Of a stretch of 64,000 nucleotides of DNA, positions 46,193 to 62,019 are shown piece after piece. The notes under the pieces are model-generated. The model saw only the letters and a list, made by a program, of their open reading frames with translations, did not search any database and had not been told where the DNA came from. Made by a program: the position numbers and the translations under genes. The DNA is taken from contig NC_135243.1 in assembly GCF_947623445.1 (NCBI RefSeq), positions 21,274,479 through 21,338,478 of the forward strand. Reading direction: 5' to 3'. Within the stretch, counting starts at the first letter, position 1. Each line of letters begins with the position of its first letter. Source of the DNA: Clavelina lepadiformis (taxonomy: Eukaryota > Chordata > Ascidiacea > Aplousobranchia > Clavelinidae).

Positions 46193-48695
46193 TGTGGGGA
46201 TCATGTAGAAACATTGCAATAATTATATATATTGGCATTGCAAAAGTTTTGATTTTTCTCCAGGCAGATAGTAATGTGCAAAGCTTGTAGCGTGCTGACG
46301 GTAGTTGAAGTATTTCAAGTAGCGTTGTTTTACGGCGTAAAGTTTGAAGTGTACTTGATGAAATGTTTGGATAACGTAGATTCGTAGAATAATAGATAGT
46401 ACACACATACACGTAGCAACGATAAATTAACATGGCGTTAGCTGATTGGCTGACGTGTATGATATAAAACTTTAAGCTTGGTTAAAATCGTTATGCTGGA
46501 AGCTCTGGCCGGCGAGGCTCTGCAAGGGCTTGTCCCTTCAGAACTTGCTAGTACTTCTCTCGGCTCTTGGAAATTCTCTCTTCTCTGAGTTATTTCCCTT
46601 GTTCTGCTAAATTGAAGTTATTACTGAATTATTATGAAAGTGGGATCACCATAAATGGTAACCCCGTCTTTCTTCTACAAACGAAGAAGAACACATGCAC
46701 TTCTGAAAGATTCGATTATAAAAGGTGCAAATTGGAGTCAGATTAGGATCGAGAGACAAAATTGCATTCAACCGTCTGTTAGCGAGAAAATTGCGGCAGA
46801 CATTTCAAAAATTCTCGAAGTAACCAGTTGAAAGAAATCTCGCTAACGAACAATGACTATCATGCTACTGGCCTTATGGATTACGATGATGACGACGCTA
46901 GCCAACACTAGCCAAATCCAGCAACCAACACCGACCAGCGTCAAGCATCGCTCAAAAGAAAAATGGAAGAAAAATCATCAAGAAGAACGAAGTTATCAAT
47001 CTGTTGTGGACACTTCTACATTTGATTCTGCACCCGATTAATTCTTAGCCGGTAAAGTACATTACTCATTTCTGAATAAATCGTAGCATGTTATTGGTGT
47101 TATTAGATATTAGCTAGCGCACATATGTCAGGATTATTAATAACAAAAATATTAAATACGTTTCTTATTCTGATTTTACCTCATAAATTTATGTCCCCAA
47201 GGACAACGCGCATATAAATTCATACTGTAGTTATATCTTATATTTGTTCTGCGTAAACCGCGCATCATAATCATAATGGAGAAATTCAATTTGAATTAAA
47301 AGTTAATGTATTCCTTATCCCCATGTCGACTTCTATCTATACTTATTTTTCCATATCATGTTTTGTGGTAGATGATTTTTTATTTTATTTTATTTGCACG
47401 GACACAGGCTAACTAAGCCACATACTTATCAACGGTCACTTTCACCCCATTGTCTACCTACAAAGCATTCTTTTAATCTTTTCTTACGCTAAACACTTTT
47501 AGCTACGTTTTATATTAACCCACCTTTATTGCTTCATAAATGACTTACATAAGTACAAGCGTTAACAAAAACGCCGTACGATTATTTTGCCTGTTTGTCA
47601 TAATATACCAGGTTGCAAACTGCTAGCCTGTATAAGTCAGAATCTGTTGATTTGTGACTATATCCCGTAATAACCTCGATTCACAAATGGGTACCGCATA
47701 AACTTGCATCAACAAATGCAAGCAGAAAACGAATTGGGGCGAATCGCGATATTAAGCATATTACTCAGACTGATCGAACTTTTATTTTCTTCTCCTGCAT
47801 TATGCAAACCCTCTTAACCCTTACCCACCCTTGTACTTACATTATCTTGCTATAACAATTCGGTAAACCAAACGCGTTGTCCGATATCATTTTGTCACAA
47901 TATTGAAATGCATTGGTTATAATGGCAATCATTTTATTCAAACTTTGTGTTAGGTTTTGTGTGCAACTACATTTACGATTCTTTTATGTTCCTTTGGTTT
48001 ATGGTAAAAGTATATAACAAAAACATATCAAACTATTAAAAAAAACCCTTCTATATAACATAGTATTAGTGAAGAATGTTTACTGCTATTTTTTCTATTG
48101 CATGTATCAATTCGTGTAACCTGTGATGACTGCACAAATCTGACTGGAGAAAACAAACAAATGCTCTATTCTCAAGGATTGCAAGATGCCAAAACCAACA
48201 TTCCTACCTCGAAGCTTTTCTGAGTGGGGGGAATTATATTGTGGGGATCATGTAGAAACATTGCAATAATTATATATATTGGCATTGCAAAAGTTTTGAT
48301 TTTTCTCCAGGCAGATAGTAATGTGCAAAGCTTGTAGCGTGCTGACGGTAGTTGAAGTATTTCAAGTAGCGTTGTTTTACGGCGTAAAGTTTGAAGTGTA
48401 CTTGATGAAATGTTTGGATAACGTAGATTCGTAGAATAATAGATAGTACACACATACACGTAGCAACGATAAATTAACATGGCGTTAGCTGATTGGCTGA
48501 CGTGTATGATATAAAACTTTAAGCTTGGTTAAAATCGTTATGCTGGAAGCTCTGGCCGGCGAGGCTCTGCAAGGGCTTGTCCCTTCAGAACTTGCTAGTA
48601 CTTCTCTCGGCTCTTGGAAATTCTCTCTTCTCTGAGTTATTTCCCTTGTTCTGCTAAATTGAAGTTATTACTGAATTATTATGAAAGTGGGATCA
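46193..48695 (+). mobile_element. Young LTR element without recognisable pol (2.5 kb)
   Basis: Two direct repeats of 456 bp (46193-46648 and 48240-48695), starting TGTGGGGATCATG and ending GAAAGTGGGATCA, appear identical to the eye. They enclose 1591 bp. The sequence tggtaaccccgtc about 7 bp after the first LTR is a candidate primer-binding site. A G-rich tract (gagtggggggaatt) lies just before the second LTR. The internal region has only short frames (46853-47041), so it is a non-autonomous LARD/TRIM-like element. A clean target duplication was not found because the insertion lies in an AT repeat, so the ends are uncertain by a few bases. Identical LTRs imply a very recent insertion. The internal region looks non-coding rather than broken. 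Confidence 0.8.
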
Positions 48696-48895
48696 TCCCA
48701 TAATATACTATAGTTTGCTAACTGGTAAAAAAGACTCTTAACTTCTAGCTGTTTTCCACAAGAATACTGCAACAATATCTTTGCTTGTTTACACAAAAAT
48801 GTCACAGTTAATCCTACGTTTTAAAATATATCATTTTATTTGAATGCATTTTAATTAAAATTACTTATTACGTCAAAGATCTACATCAGATTCGC

Positions 48896-49488
48896 CTATA
48901 ACGCCTATTTATTTGCTTCTTGTTGGGATTTTTTTATATCGTATTGCCCAAATTTAAAGCTGTTTACCAGGTTCACTGAATAGGAGCAAGCATCGTTAAT
49001 GCCTTAACCTAGGGCATCATTCTAACAGTAGCGCCACTGGGTGTCGTAAACAGAACACGGGCCGTATTATTGCAAGTCCAACGCTCTAAGTAACCACTCG
49101 GCTGCTGAACCGACAAGGACTACATAATTTTAACTATTTCTCTCAAATGCCGGTATAAACAAATTTTCTTGGATTGTTAAAGCTTTGCGTTAATTTTAGT
49201 AATAATTTGATGAAATTAATTATTCTACGAAAGTTGCTTGACCTATCCTAGACTTCAACATCGAAAGTATGAACAATTTTTTTTTATTCTCTTGGTAATG
49301 TTTTATTGATTGGAAATTAATTTTGCTTTAGCAATATTGAATTTGTTTATTTAGTATTTTTTTGCCGATGTCATTGTTTTTATAGGAAGGGAAAATTGCC
49401 TGAATACTTTTAGTAAAAACACTTGTGACTTGAAAGATTTCGCGTGTCGATCGTATGAGAATTCGTACTATGCCTATCTCCACCGAAT
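48896..49488. other. Spacer left of the first tRNA gene
   Basis: Unique AT-rich sequence after the end of duplication copy B. No gene, repeat or RNA is recognised. Confidence 0.5.
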
Positions 49489-49560
49489 GGCGTCATGGCT
49501 TAGCGGCAAAGCGCCTGTCTAGTAAACAGGAGATCCCGGGTTCGAACCCCGGTGGTGCCT
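49489..49560 (+). tRNA. tRNA-Thr (anticodon AGT)
   Basis: A 72-nt cloverleaf without intron. The acceptor stem GGCGTCA pairs with TGGTGCC (including G-T pairs) and the discriminator base is T. The D arm is GCTT/AAGC with a short loop containing GGC. The anticodon arm CCTGT-CTAGTAA-ACAGG places AGT at the anticodon, read as inosine-GU for Thr. The T arm contains GGTTCGAACCCC, which is also the B box. The T run at 49570-49574 is a Pol III terminator. Confidence 0.95.
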
Positions 49561-49977
49561 TCAACTTTGTTTTTAGGATAACATTTTGCAGAAATGTTTG
49601 TTTTCGTCAGTCAAAGGGTCGTCTTACTGCCAGCGAAAAGGTGGTTTCCAGTTGCTTAATTACCTTTTATTTGCAGTATTGATTTATTTATTCGAAATAG
49701 CTAAATACATTTACTTAAGTATAACAACTTAACGAACTAACACTAACTACGTAGGATATTACGCACATCATTTGGCAGGGATCATGGAGAAACATAATTT
49801 AACGACATGATTTGCAACAGGAAATCAACAAGTAGCAGAACAATCAACTACATGACTGATAACTGAACTCATGTTTAGAACTGCACAAACTCTTAAAGTG
49901 ATGGACAAGTGCAAAAGAAGTTGGCCTTAGGCCCTATATCAAAGAGTAGTCGTCAGTAAATAGTAAATACACTAGTG

Positions 49978-52423
49978 CAGAGGTTCCCAACCGCGGCTCT
50001 TAGAGCCGCATGCGGCTCCAAGCTAGGCTTCCTGCGGCTCTCATTGACCCCTGAAAATCCCACAAAAAATATAAAAAATCTATTTATAATAATTAGGGCG
50101 ATTATTTCTTGACTTGTCAAAAAAATTCAAACCTTATAGCGTTAGGTCAAAATTTTTACAAAGTCAAAATTGTTTACAAACTTCGTTGTCATTGGGTTGT
50201 AGAGGTTGCACTGTCAGTGAACTTTTCATTTTACACATTGTAGCCTACTTTATTCTGTTTTGAATGGCCCATTGTCTACTTATAGTGAATCATAAACGAT
50301 TAATGGAATTAATTAGGTTGATATGGTGTGACGCTCAACACACCACGAAACGTGTAAAATTTCTAGAAGGTCCTATAAAACATACTGAGAAAAGCAGTTA
50401 TTGCCGCTATAAAACTATGATAGGATAATTAGCCATTTGCATAAGTTTTAGTATATTCAGCCAAAAATTATGTCAGATCAGCCTTTAAAAAAAGCACGTA
50501 GGCCTACTCTTCAGCAGGAGAATAGGGTCTTTCAAAGCGCTTGGGAAGAAAAGTATTTTCAAATTGAGGTAGACAACAAAGCACATTGCCTTCTATGTCC
50601 TGCGGTGATAAGTAGTGTAAAGTCATTGAGAGTCACTACAAAACTCATTCTTCAAAATATGATTGCTACCAAGGAGAATCAAGGAAAAGAAAGTTGGAAT
50701 CTCTTAAGTCGGCATGGAATAAGCAAACAAATATGTTCAAGGTTAGTAATGAATCTGGATGTATTACCAAAACATCATTCAGGTTGAGCTATCTACTTGC
50801 TCGCAATATGAAACCATATTCGGATGGTGAAATTATGAAGCAGGCGATAGTTACGTTTGCAACAGATTGCTGTTCAAGTGCCATACAACAAAAGGCAAAA
50901 AAAGTTGCAGCTGAGTAATACTACAGTAACTCGGCGCATTGAATGTATATCAAACGACCAACACGATCAGCTTCTTGAGAAATCAAAAAATTTTGTATAC
51001 TACTCTTTTGCACTTGACAGCTCAAAAGACTTCACTGACACAGAGCAATTAGCCGTGTTTATTAGGGGAATTATGCCGGATTTTACGATTTATGAAGAAT
51101 ATCTCACTTTGCGTTCTCTCCATGGCACAACTAAAGGAACAGATAATTTTCGTGAATTTCATGCTACTCTTGAAGAAGCACATTTGGACTCAACAAAGTT
51201 GTTTGGAGTGGCAACGGATGGTTGCCCTTCCATGATTGGAGCAAATCGAGGACTTCAAGGGCTCATCAATAAATGGCGAGAGGAAGATCATCTTGCTCCT
51301 GTGACATGGCATCATTGCATTTTACATCAAGAAAGTCTTGTTGCTAAGTCACTCAACATGTCTAATGTGATGGATGTGGTAACAACAACCGTAAACTGGA
51401 TTAGAGTCAATGCACTTAACCATCGGAAGTTCAAAAAGTTTCTAGCAGATACTGACGCTGAGTATGGTGATCTAATCATGTTCACAGCTGTGCGATGGCT
51501 AAGCCGCGCTACATGTGTCAAAAGATTCTATGACCTTCTTCCTGAGATTAAAACGTTTGCTGAAGGAAAGATAGATATCCCTCAGCTTGGCGATGAAGTT
51601 TGCATTGCTGATTTGGCGTTTTTTGTTGATATCACTACACACCTTTCTACTCTAAATCGAACTCTACAAGGCAATAGCAAGTTTTGTCACAATTTGTACA
51701 GCACAGCAATTGCTTTTGTCAACAAGCTTTGTCTTTGGAAAACGCAGCTTGCAGGTGGTGTTACAATACATTTTCCAACGTTATCTGACCATCGAACCAA
51801 TGGATCATTTGAAGCATACAGCAGACTTATCAGTAACTTGATTGATGAGTTCAACCGCCGCATTAATGGAATGAGTTTATTTTTGCCAATGATGAACATG
51901 TTTGCAAATCCTATTGCAGTTAATGTGGCCACAGCTCCTGATAGTTTTCAATTGGAGTTGCTGGACATGCAGTCAGATATCGAGCTCAAGCAATTATTTC
52001 GAAGTGAAGACCTACTTGAATTTTGGAGTCGAGTTCCAGAGGGAAAGTATCCCAACTTGAAAACCAATGCTCAGAAATACGCCTCTGTATTCGAATCAAC
52101 TTACGTATGTGAAGCACTTTTCAGCAAAATGATCAGAATCAAAAATAAATATCGCAGCCGGTTGACCGATGACCACCTCAAGCAGCTACTGCATACTGCA
52201 TCCTCTGCAATTGCGCCTCGCTTTGACAAACTTGTTAAAGCCCAAAGCCAATGCCAAGTTGGACATTAAATTGTATTGTGTTATTTTTCTTGTTTGTGTT
52301 GCTATTCTTTGGTACATGCTTTAAAATTTTCGTTCTAATTACTTGAGTGTTTTCATGCGGCTCCATACGTACTCTGAAGGTTGAAATTCGGCCCCAACAC
52401 CAAAAAAAGGTTGGGAACCACTG
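49978..52423 (+). mobile_element. hAT DNA transposon with damaged transposase (hAT-2)
   Basis: The element is 2446 bp. Terminal inverted repeats are CAGAGGTTCCCAACC at the left and the reverse complement of CAGTGGTTCCCAACC at the right. The 8-bp target duplication cactagtg (49970-49977 and 52424-52431) is perfect and itself palindromic. The left end carries a GC-rich subterminal palindrome (cggctcttagagccg...gcggctc). It sits inside the TTAA-flanked element, so it is the younger of the two. The perfect duplication and long open C-terminal frame suggest moderate age. Confidence 0.92.
50470..52269 (+). pseudogene. hAT-2 transposase, frameshifted (GTF2IRD2/ZBED5-like)
   Basis: The N-terminus starts MSDQPLKKARRPTLQQEN and has the first half of a BED finger (CLLC). 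The expected His pair is lost to a frameshift near 50640. A second frame (50694-50918, KSAWNKQTNMF to KPYSDGEIMKQAIV) carries the following region. A third frame from about 50890 to 52269 is open for some 450 residues, with YYSFALDSSKDFTDTEQLAV, GVATDGCPSMIGA, AVRWLSR and the dimerisation motif STYVCEALFSKM. Two frame changes therefore separate three coding pieces. No introns are needed or seen. It belongs to the same broad hAT group as the element at 10674-13387 but is not a close copy. Confidence 0.88.
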
Positions 52424-53231
52424 CACTAGTGAAATGATTTGTACAAATATGCAGTGGTTTCGCAGTCACTGCCATAAATAAGTGGCATAAAACGGAAATT
52501 CATGGCTTAATTACGTCAAAGATTGCGATTTTTATTACGTCACCATAAAAGAAACAACAGAGATGTCTCAGGTATTTGGACCAAGTATGAAAAGCATGTT
52601 TCCTGGCTGAACAGGAACATTTTGCGTTAAATACGCCTAAACTAGCTAACCGTTGGTGTATCTGTAGGCCTACTCGAGAAAGTAAATGCTAACTTAGAGT
52701 ACAGTTCAGTCTTAACTACATGTTGACCCTTGCCTAGTCCAGTACCGGTAACTGCGGTAAAAACAAGAATGCTTTACCACTTCAAGTACTGTCATTTATG
52801 ACATAGCTGTAATAAAAATAAACATTGTACCAATAAACCTGCTACAGTAATAATCACCTAGGCATAGGCATATCTATGGAAACAGAGCCTATTCTATCCA
52901 AGACGTGTTAGCTAGCCTACAATACCTAATACAAACAAACGTCAGGCACCAATCAAACAAGGAATGTGTGATAATCGGAACTTGCACAAAAGCTAGCTGG
53001 GTAAACGGGGCTCAAGCGATGAGGAAACATAGCCAGATGTTATCATACCATATCAGCCAACATGTTTTTGCATTGTAGCATTCTCTTTGTCTTAATTGGA
53101 AACCAAATTTGCGACACTATTATGTCAATAACTGCTTAACCTAGACATTCTATTAAAAATTCTTTCACCAGTATGTTTACCAACAACTACTCCTTGATTA
53201 AAGGCCAACTTAGTTTTAAACGTTCCTCACT

Positions 53232-53814
53232 TTATATATTTTACGTCGCATGCTTCGATGACCACGTACGGTGACGTCATATCGAACAAATGAAGTACTT
53301 AAAACTGCTGTTAGATAAAAAAATAAAAAATAGTTACGCGATACTTTTTCATTACAGTTTTAATCATGTGAATAAAATCTTTCCAATCCAAATGCAAAAG
53401 CGCGAGTAATTCTAAAAAGATTCGAAGCGGATCGAGATTTCTTTTTGAAGTATAAGCCATCGAAAAAATCTTGTCAGCTCCCATAAAATAACGGCGAGTA
53501 ACTCAAAATATTCTATTATTAGAAATATTTAACGCTTTCTAGGTTTGGTGACCGTGCTAACCACTATGGCTATAACCTATAGCTCCCTGATTCCATTATC
53601 TCATACGTTTTAAGACCTAGGGCTTTCAGAGTTCTCGATCTTGATTTTTTTGATCGCATTTTTCTTGTTATATCATGCCGCAACAAGCTGAGAACAATTC
53701 TTTTTCGCTTCTCACAATCAATGGCGAAAATAACAAGTACAATACAATACAAGTGACTTGAATAAATAAGCCCCAAGTTATATGAATACTTTATACGTCT
53801 TCTCTGCCTCGAGC
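53232..53814. other. Spacer between the TTAA element and the second tRNA gene
   Basis: No gene recognised. The minus-strand open frame over 53570-53890 is a shadow that overlaps the tRNA. Confidence 0.5.
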
Positions 53815-53886
53815 GGCGCCATGGCTTAGCGGCAAAGCGCCTGTCTAGTAAACAGGAGATCCCGGGTTCGAACCCCGGTGGTGCCT
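53815..53886 (+). tRNA. tRNA-Thr (anticodon AGT), second copy
   Basis: This copy is identical to 49489-49560 except for position 5 of the acceptor stem (GGCGCCA), which restores a C-G pair. It has the same AGT anticodon, short D loop, T arm and lack of intron. A TTTT terminator follows at 53894-53897. The flanks of the two genes do not match, so only the gene itself is shared, as usual for dispersed tRNA families. Confidence 0.96.
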
Positions 53887-55089
53887 TCACTTCTTTTAAT
53901 TATAATTGAGGCTTGATTGTAAATGATTTAGTACACAGAACTACTCAGCAACACAGAACAATTTACCAACTAAAGATAATCAGTTCAAAAAACAAAAATC
54001 ATTATTTATATATATTTATACATTTTGTACTTACCAACAAAGCAAAAACGGACACATGTACAGTAGTATCTTATTTTCAGAGCAGTGGAAAGGTAACTGG
54101 AAAATTGCAAAATTTCAGGCTAATACGTATTTCTTTTATTTGACACTGCTTGTTGGTTGGTTGGGATTCTGTTTGTTATTTTGGCATTTATCCACATTTA
54201 TCTCGAAGCTTTACTGCAATCGACAGCAATATTTTTCAGTTTGTGGGCAAGAGCACCACTGGTCTTTTCGTGGTTTACAAGCATTTGATGCCTTTTCGCT
54301 TTGTTAAAAGGGCTTTTGTCGAGTTTCGTTCTGGCCGATGATAATTGCTCTAAGCACGCTAATTAGCATTCCACAATTCCTTTGACGTCATGTGGCCCTT
54401 TTGGATAAATATTTTGAACATCGCCCTTTCGATAATTGGGCGATGAAGCTTTTGAAAGCAAGGATTCCGAGCCCCTGGTGTGAACGTTTCAGGCTCACTA
54501 ACTAAGTCAAGAAGTTCTGTTAGTGACGTTGTTGACTGCTGGTCGTATAAAGGCAAACTATAGCTTACTTTCTGGGCAAGTTAAGGCAATCTAATTTCAT
54601 GTATTGCAACAATTTATTCTTCTAAAGGTTACTTGCTGTTAGCTGTTAATTGTAGCTTTTGCGTTCACAGCAAAAATAAAATAAGGTCCATACAGCAAGG
54701 TTTGATTTCCGCATGTCCAGACGATAATATAGCCATTTCACTTGTTTTGCTTAATTGCAACCGTAATACTGAAAGATTTGTTGCTTTATGGTTCTGCTAT
54801 GATACTTCCATTCTAAGAGTCTTATATTTATTTTCAGTGGATGTGTCGGCTAATTAATTTCGAATTTCCAATTGGGTTTTTGTACTGTCAATACTAGGCG
54901 TATCTGAAGGTAAGTTTAAAAAGTTTTGGCTCATATTTATGTTGGGTAAATTTTCAAGCCTCTCTATAATTTGGTACATGGTGCCTTAAGCAATTGTCAT
55001 AAACCTTGGGTAGGTGCTTGATATGTTCTGATAGTTATAACTCGCTAATGACTCCTCCTTGGTCAAGCCCCAGGAATAATTATGATGAC
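53887..55089. other. Spacer, no gene recognised
   Basis: AT-rich sequence with several short open frames on both strands (54056-54307, 54359-54556, 54633-54857). None has a recognised domain. No repeat boundary is obvious. Confidence 0.45.
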
Positions 55090-55290
55090 TTTACCCAGAT
55101 AGCACGTCGCTCGAGGGCCGACGTCGAGCCGCTAGCTTGCTTTTGGCGGCCCACAAACGATAATCGCTGAAGGGCCAACTTCGTTTTGTCCAGCGGGCCT
55201 AGGTCGGGTAGGGAGCAACAAAATCTTTGTCGGACCTCGGTCGGCAAGTTAGCTACGATCTCCTACGAGCCGACTTTGGGCCTACCAACA
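55090..55290. repeat. GC-rich short-repeat block, likely DNA transposon end
   Basis: This 200-bp block is much richer in GC than its surroundings. Variants of (c/g)ggcc-(g/a/t)ac-(g/t)tcg recur near 55115, 55169, 55196, 55232 and 55265. It begins with tacccagatagcacgtcg. Arrays of this kind are seen at subterminal regions of some DNA transposons in marine invertebrates (from memory, not checked). It lies 0.3 kb beyond the 3' end of the DUF4806 gene. No matching opposite end was found. Confidence 0.4.
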
Positions 55291-55578
55291 ATCACTAACA
55301 CACAGGGTTTTTATGCAGTTCAGCAAAAAGTTTATTTTTTCAAATTTGAAAGTTCTACCAGCAAACACAATATTTTATTATAATCACTATCATCATCCGC
55401 TATCATCACTTGTAGAAGATGAGTCGAAATTCATGAAATACAATTGTCTGCGCGTGGCTTCATCTTTCCGCTCTTTATCTAAAACATTTTTGTAATGAAA
55501 TATATTGCATAATGTTTCTTTACTATCTACAAAATTAAAAATGCAAAGTAAAACGTTCTGCAATACATGATATGAACA

Positions 55579-57307
55579 TCACACACGCATGCCACACAGC
55601 TTACCCATTTTGTTCTTCATTCTTTTTAGCCGTCCCCCTTCCCTATCACTAGCATTTTTTAACCATTTCTTGATCTCGCAGATACTCTCTGCTTCCTTAA
55701 TACCCAATTTCTTGGCAGCATCTAAAGTATAATGACATGAAAACAAAATACTGGAGTAAACATCATCGACAGATAGGCCTAATAGTAAATAACACTCACA
55801 ATACATCTTAAAACAATTAAGAAGCGGTAAGCAACCTAAAAAATCAAAACATGACTTAGCAAAACCATCAACACTCAATTTTGACTTATTCACCTATAAC
55901 AGCTTTTGCGAGTTGTGATGAATGCATTCCTGTCTTATGACCCTTTCCCATCCAATTACAATTGGTTGCCAGTTCACAGGTCAACAATTTGCTCAACATC
56001 ATGCTGATAACATCTTTTGCTGTTATGCCACCTATTGTTTCTAGATAGGAAATCTAAAAAAAAATCCTGATAAGAATCAATTGTTTGGCGGCATTATGTT
56101 ACTGGTTACATGTCATGCTTTTACATGGAAGCATTATCAAAGTTGAAAAAAATGTCAACGTAGTCCCCCATAGCAATTAGATAAAAGAGATGAAAATACT
56201 CAATATTCATATTATTATTTAATTATCAGTAACTTGCATATTAACCTACATGTTGCACTTACAAAAACATGCGCTTGTGATTTCTCTGCTAGCAGTGATT
56301 CCACCCTATCAAAATCCTCAAATGAATCTATCGGCAAGTTGAAGTGTTCCACCGAAGAAACTTGGATTATTTTACAGAATCCGGAAGTACGAAAAACGAG
56401 CATACCGTACCACATAGCATACCACACTGATTACAGCTGTTACGTAACTGTTTACAAAGAAAAACTTGTGGCATTGCATGTCAAATTTGTTTACCTTGCA
56501 ACTAAAATGGGTGTTGAAAAAGAAGTATTTGCACTGCCAAAACAAAGAAATTGGTAGCATAGCTTATCACTTCTACTTGAAGATAAAATACTTTCATTTT
56601 TTTACCTTGAACATTAATGTAAAGATTGGTAACTTTTATATGTAGCCCATAACTTATTTAAAAAATTACATATTATTTATAATAACAGCAATATCGAGAA
56701 TAATGTATACCTTCTTTCCTGGGTGTTAGGCATTTCTGGAACAACAGGTGGTGGTGTTGAATGTTGTGAAAACAATTTTTTCCTTTTGGGTTTGGATTGG
56801 TCTGATTCCCAGTGGTTACTGCAGTAAATATGTTCACTAATGTGCAAATCACTACTTTAGACAGTCATAACATGTATAATAATAATTAATCAGGTAATTT
56901 ATCAAGCATTTGCACTTTGTTTATTTCATCATCCAAGGTCAATTCTGTTTACTTTACCTGGCATCATTGTCAGAATTTGATTCTTCAAGTCGAGATGGAG
57001 GTCGAATTCTGATAAAAAATATGTATATGTTTTTGTTTCAACAAAATATTTGAAAAATGTGCGAGTTTGAATACTTCATTACAAATAAATTATGTAATTT
57101 ATTTAGTCACATATTTTTAGTTGTCAAATGCTACTCACAGAAAACCTATCTTCATTGCTTAAATTGCTAAGTGTCCAACCACATAATTGGTTTTTTATCT
57201 GACTTACTTCCTTTTACTTTCAACGTCGGTAGTGTCTAAATCTTCTGAGCAGATATGAGTTGCATTTACTGCTTTTTCACACTTTTTTCTAGCACTCTTA
57301 TAATTAT
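55579..57307 (-). CDS. DUF4806-domain protein gene, 5' part not found
   Basis: Exons on the minus strand are 57307-57208, 57008-56958, 56818-56711, one ending at 56273 (start unclear, within 56427), 56053-55894 and 55721-55579. The first three join in phase and encode a polar Ser/Lys/Pro region (NYKSARKKCEKA, RPPSRLEESNSDNDA, STPPPVVPEMPNTQERR). The last three join in phase and match the DUF4806 pattern: HFNLPIDSFEDFDRVESLL, SYLETIGGITAKDV, MLSKLLTCELATNCNWMGKG, and IKKWLKNASDREGGR. DUF4806 proteins are of unknown function and are often multicopy and near transposons in cnidarians and tunicates (family knowledge). An N-terminal region with a WP-type motif, expected in this family, was not located. 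The gene could be part of a mobile element together with the GC-rich block at 55090-55290. Confidence 0.65.
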
Positions 57308-57897
57308 CTGGGAATAATTAAAAATTAAATTAAAAATATAATTACTGGTATGCATGTTTTGTGCTGAAGCCATGGTTAACCTAAAAACATGACACTTTTA
57401 TTAGTCAAACTAGAAACTATTATACATTACAAGTGCAAAATTACACACCTTAATTCTATTTTACACAAGTTCCAGAGAGACTCAAAATACACATGAGGGG
57501 GCTTTTTTATCCTCCGTCTAAAATACATGTTTCGCTCATGATAAAGTTACAAAACTTGGCAGTCTTGGACACCTAGCCTAGGTTTATTATTGGACCTCTT
57601 CAGATATTGACTTTGCTTGCATGACTTAGTACGTATTTCTTTCTTATAGGGCACATTTTATTTCGAGATTTTGCCTCATTCGAAATTTGGTGGATGTCTT
57701 TTATATGCCAAATGGTTTGAAATATAGGCTATACTTTTGTTGAATATTGATTTATAATCCTGAAACGGAAAACAACCTGCCTTAAGCAAATGACGCAGCA
57801 GTAGGCCTAGTCGAAAAACACACGTACTAAGCTACGTGACTAAGGCCATTAGCCTATACCAAACTCTTTACGTAGCCTAGCGTGCAGACAGACGCAC

Positions 57898-62019
<4,122 letters not shown>

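Larger units (their letters stand above)
33227..48895. repeat. Segmental duplication copy B (about 15.7 kb including insertions)
   Basis: This is the paralogue of 19947-26250 in the same orientation. About 10 kb of the extra length is four insertions: 33380-33914, 36278-39655, 41104-44709 and 46193-48695. An AT-rich short-repeat expansion (tatagtatagtagtaatatag type) near 46098-46175 is also private to this copy. Its left edge abuts the gag fossil, which may mark the breakpoint. Its FUT8-like gene is disabled. The insertions are younger than the duplication, because copy A shows the empty sites. Confidence 0.88.
49897..53231. mobile_element. TTAA-flanked inverted-repeat element, interrupted by hAT-2
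   Basis: The ends AGTGATGGACAAG and CGTTCCTCACT are imperfect inverted repeats, and both arms carry GTTGGCCTTA. TTAA precedes the left end (49893-49896); the right flank is TTAT, one base changed. Without the nested hAT it is about 0.88 kb. A second copy lies at 61207-61856 with clear TTAA on both sides. Shared inner sequence includes ccataaataagtggca. A TTAA target is typical of piggyBac-like elements, but the termini are not classic, so the family is uncertain. No coding is seen. Confidence 0.72.

Noticed and set aside
53570-53890. Minus-strand frame starting MKAPPGFEPGISCLLDRR
   Set aside because: This is the common artefact of translating a tRNA gene in antisense; the region is the tRNA-Thr at 53815-53886.
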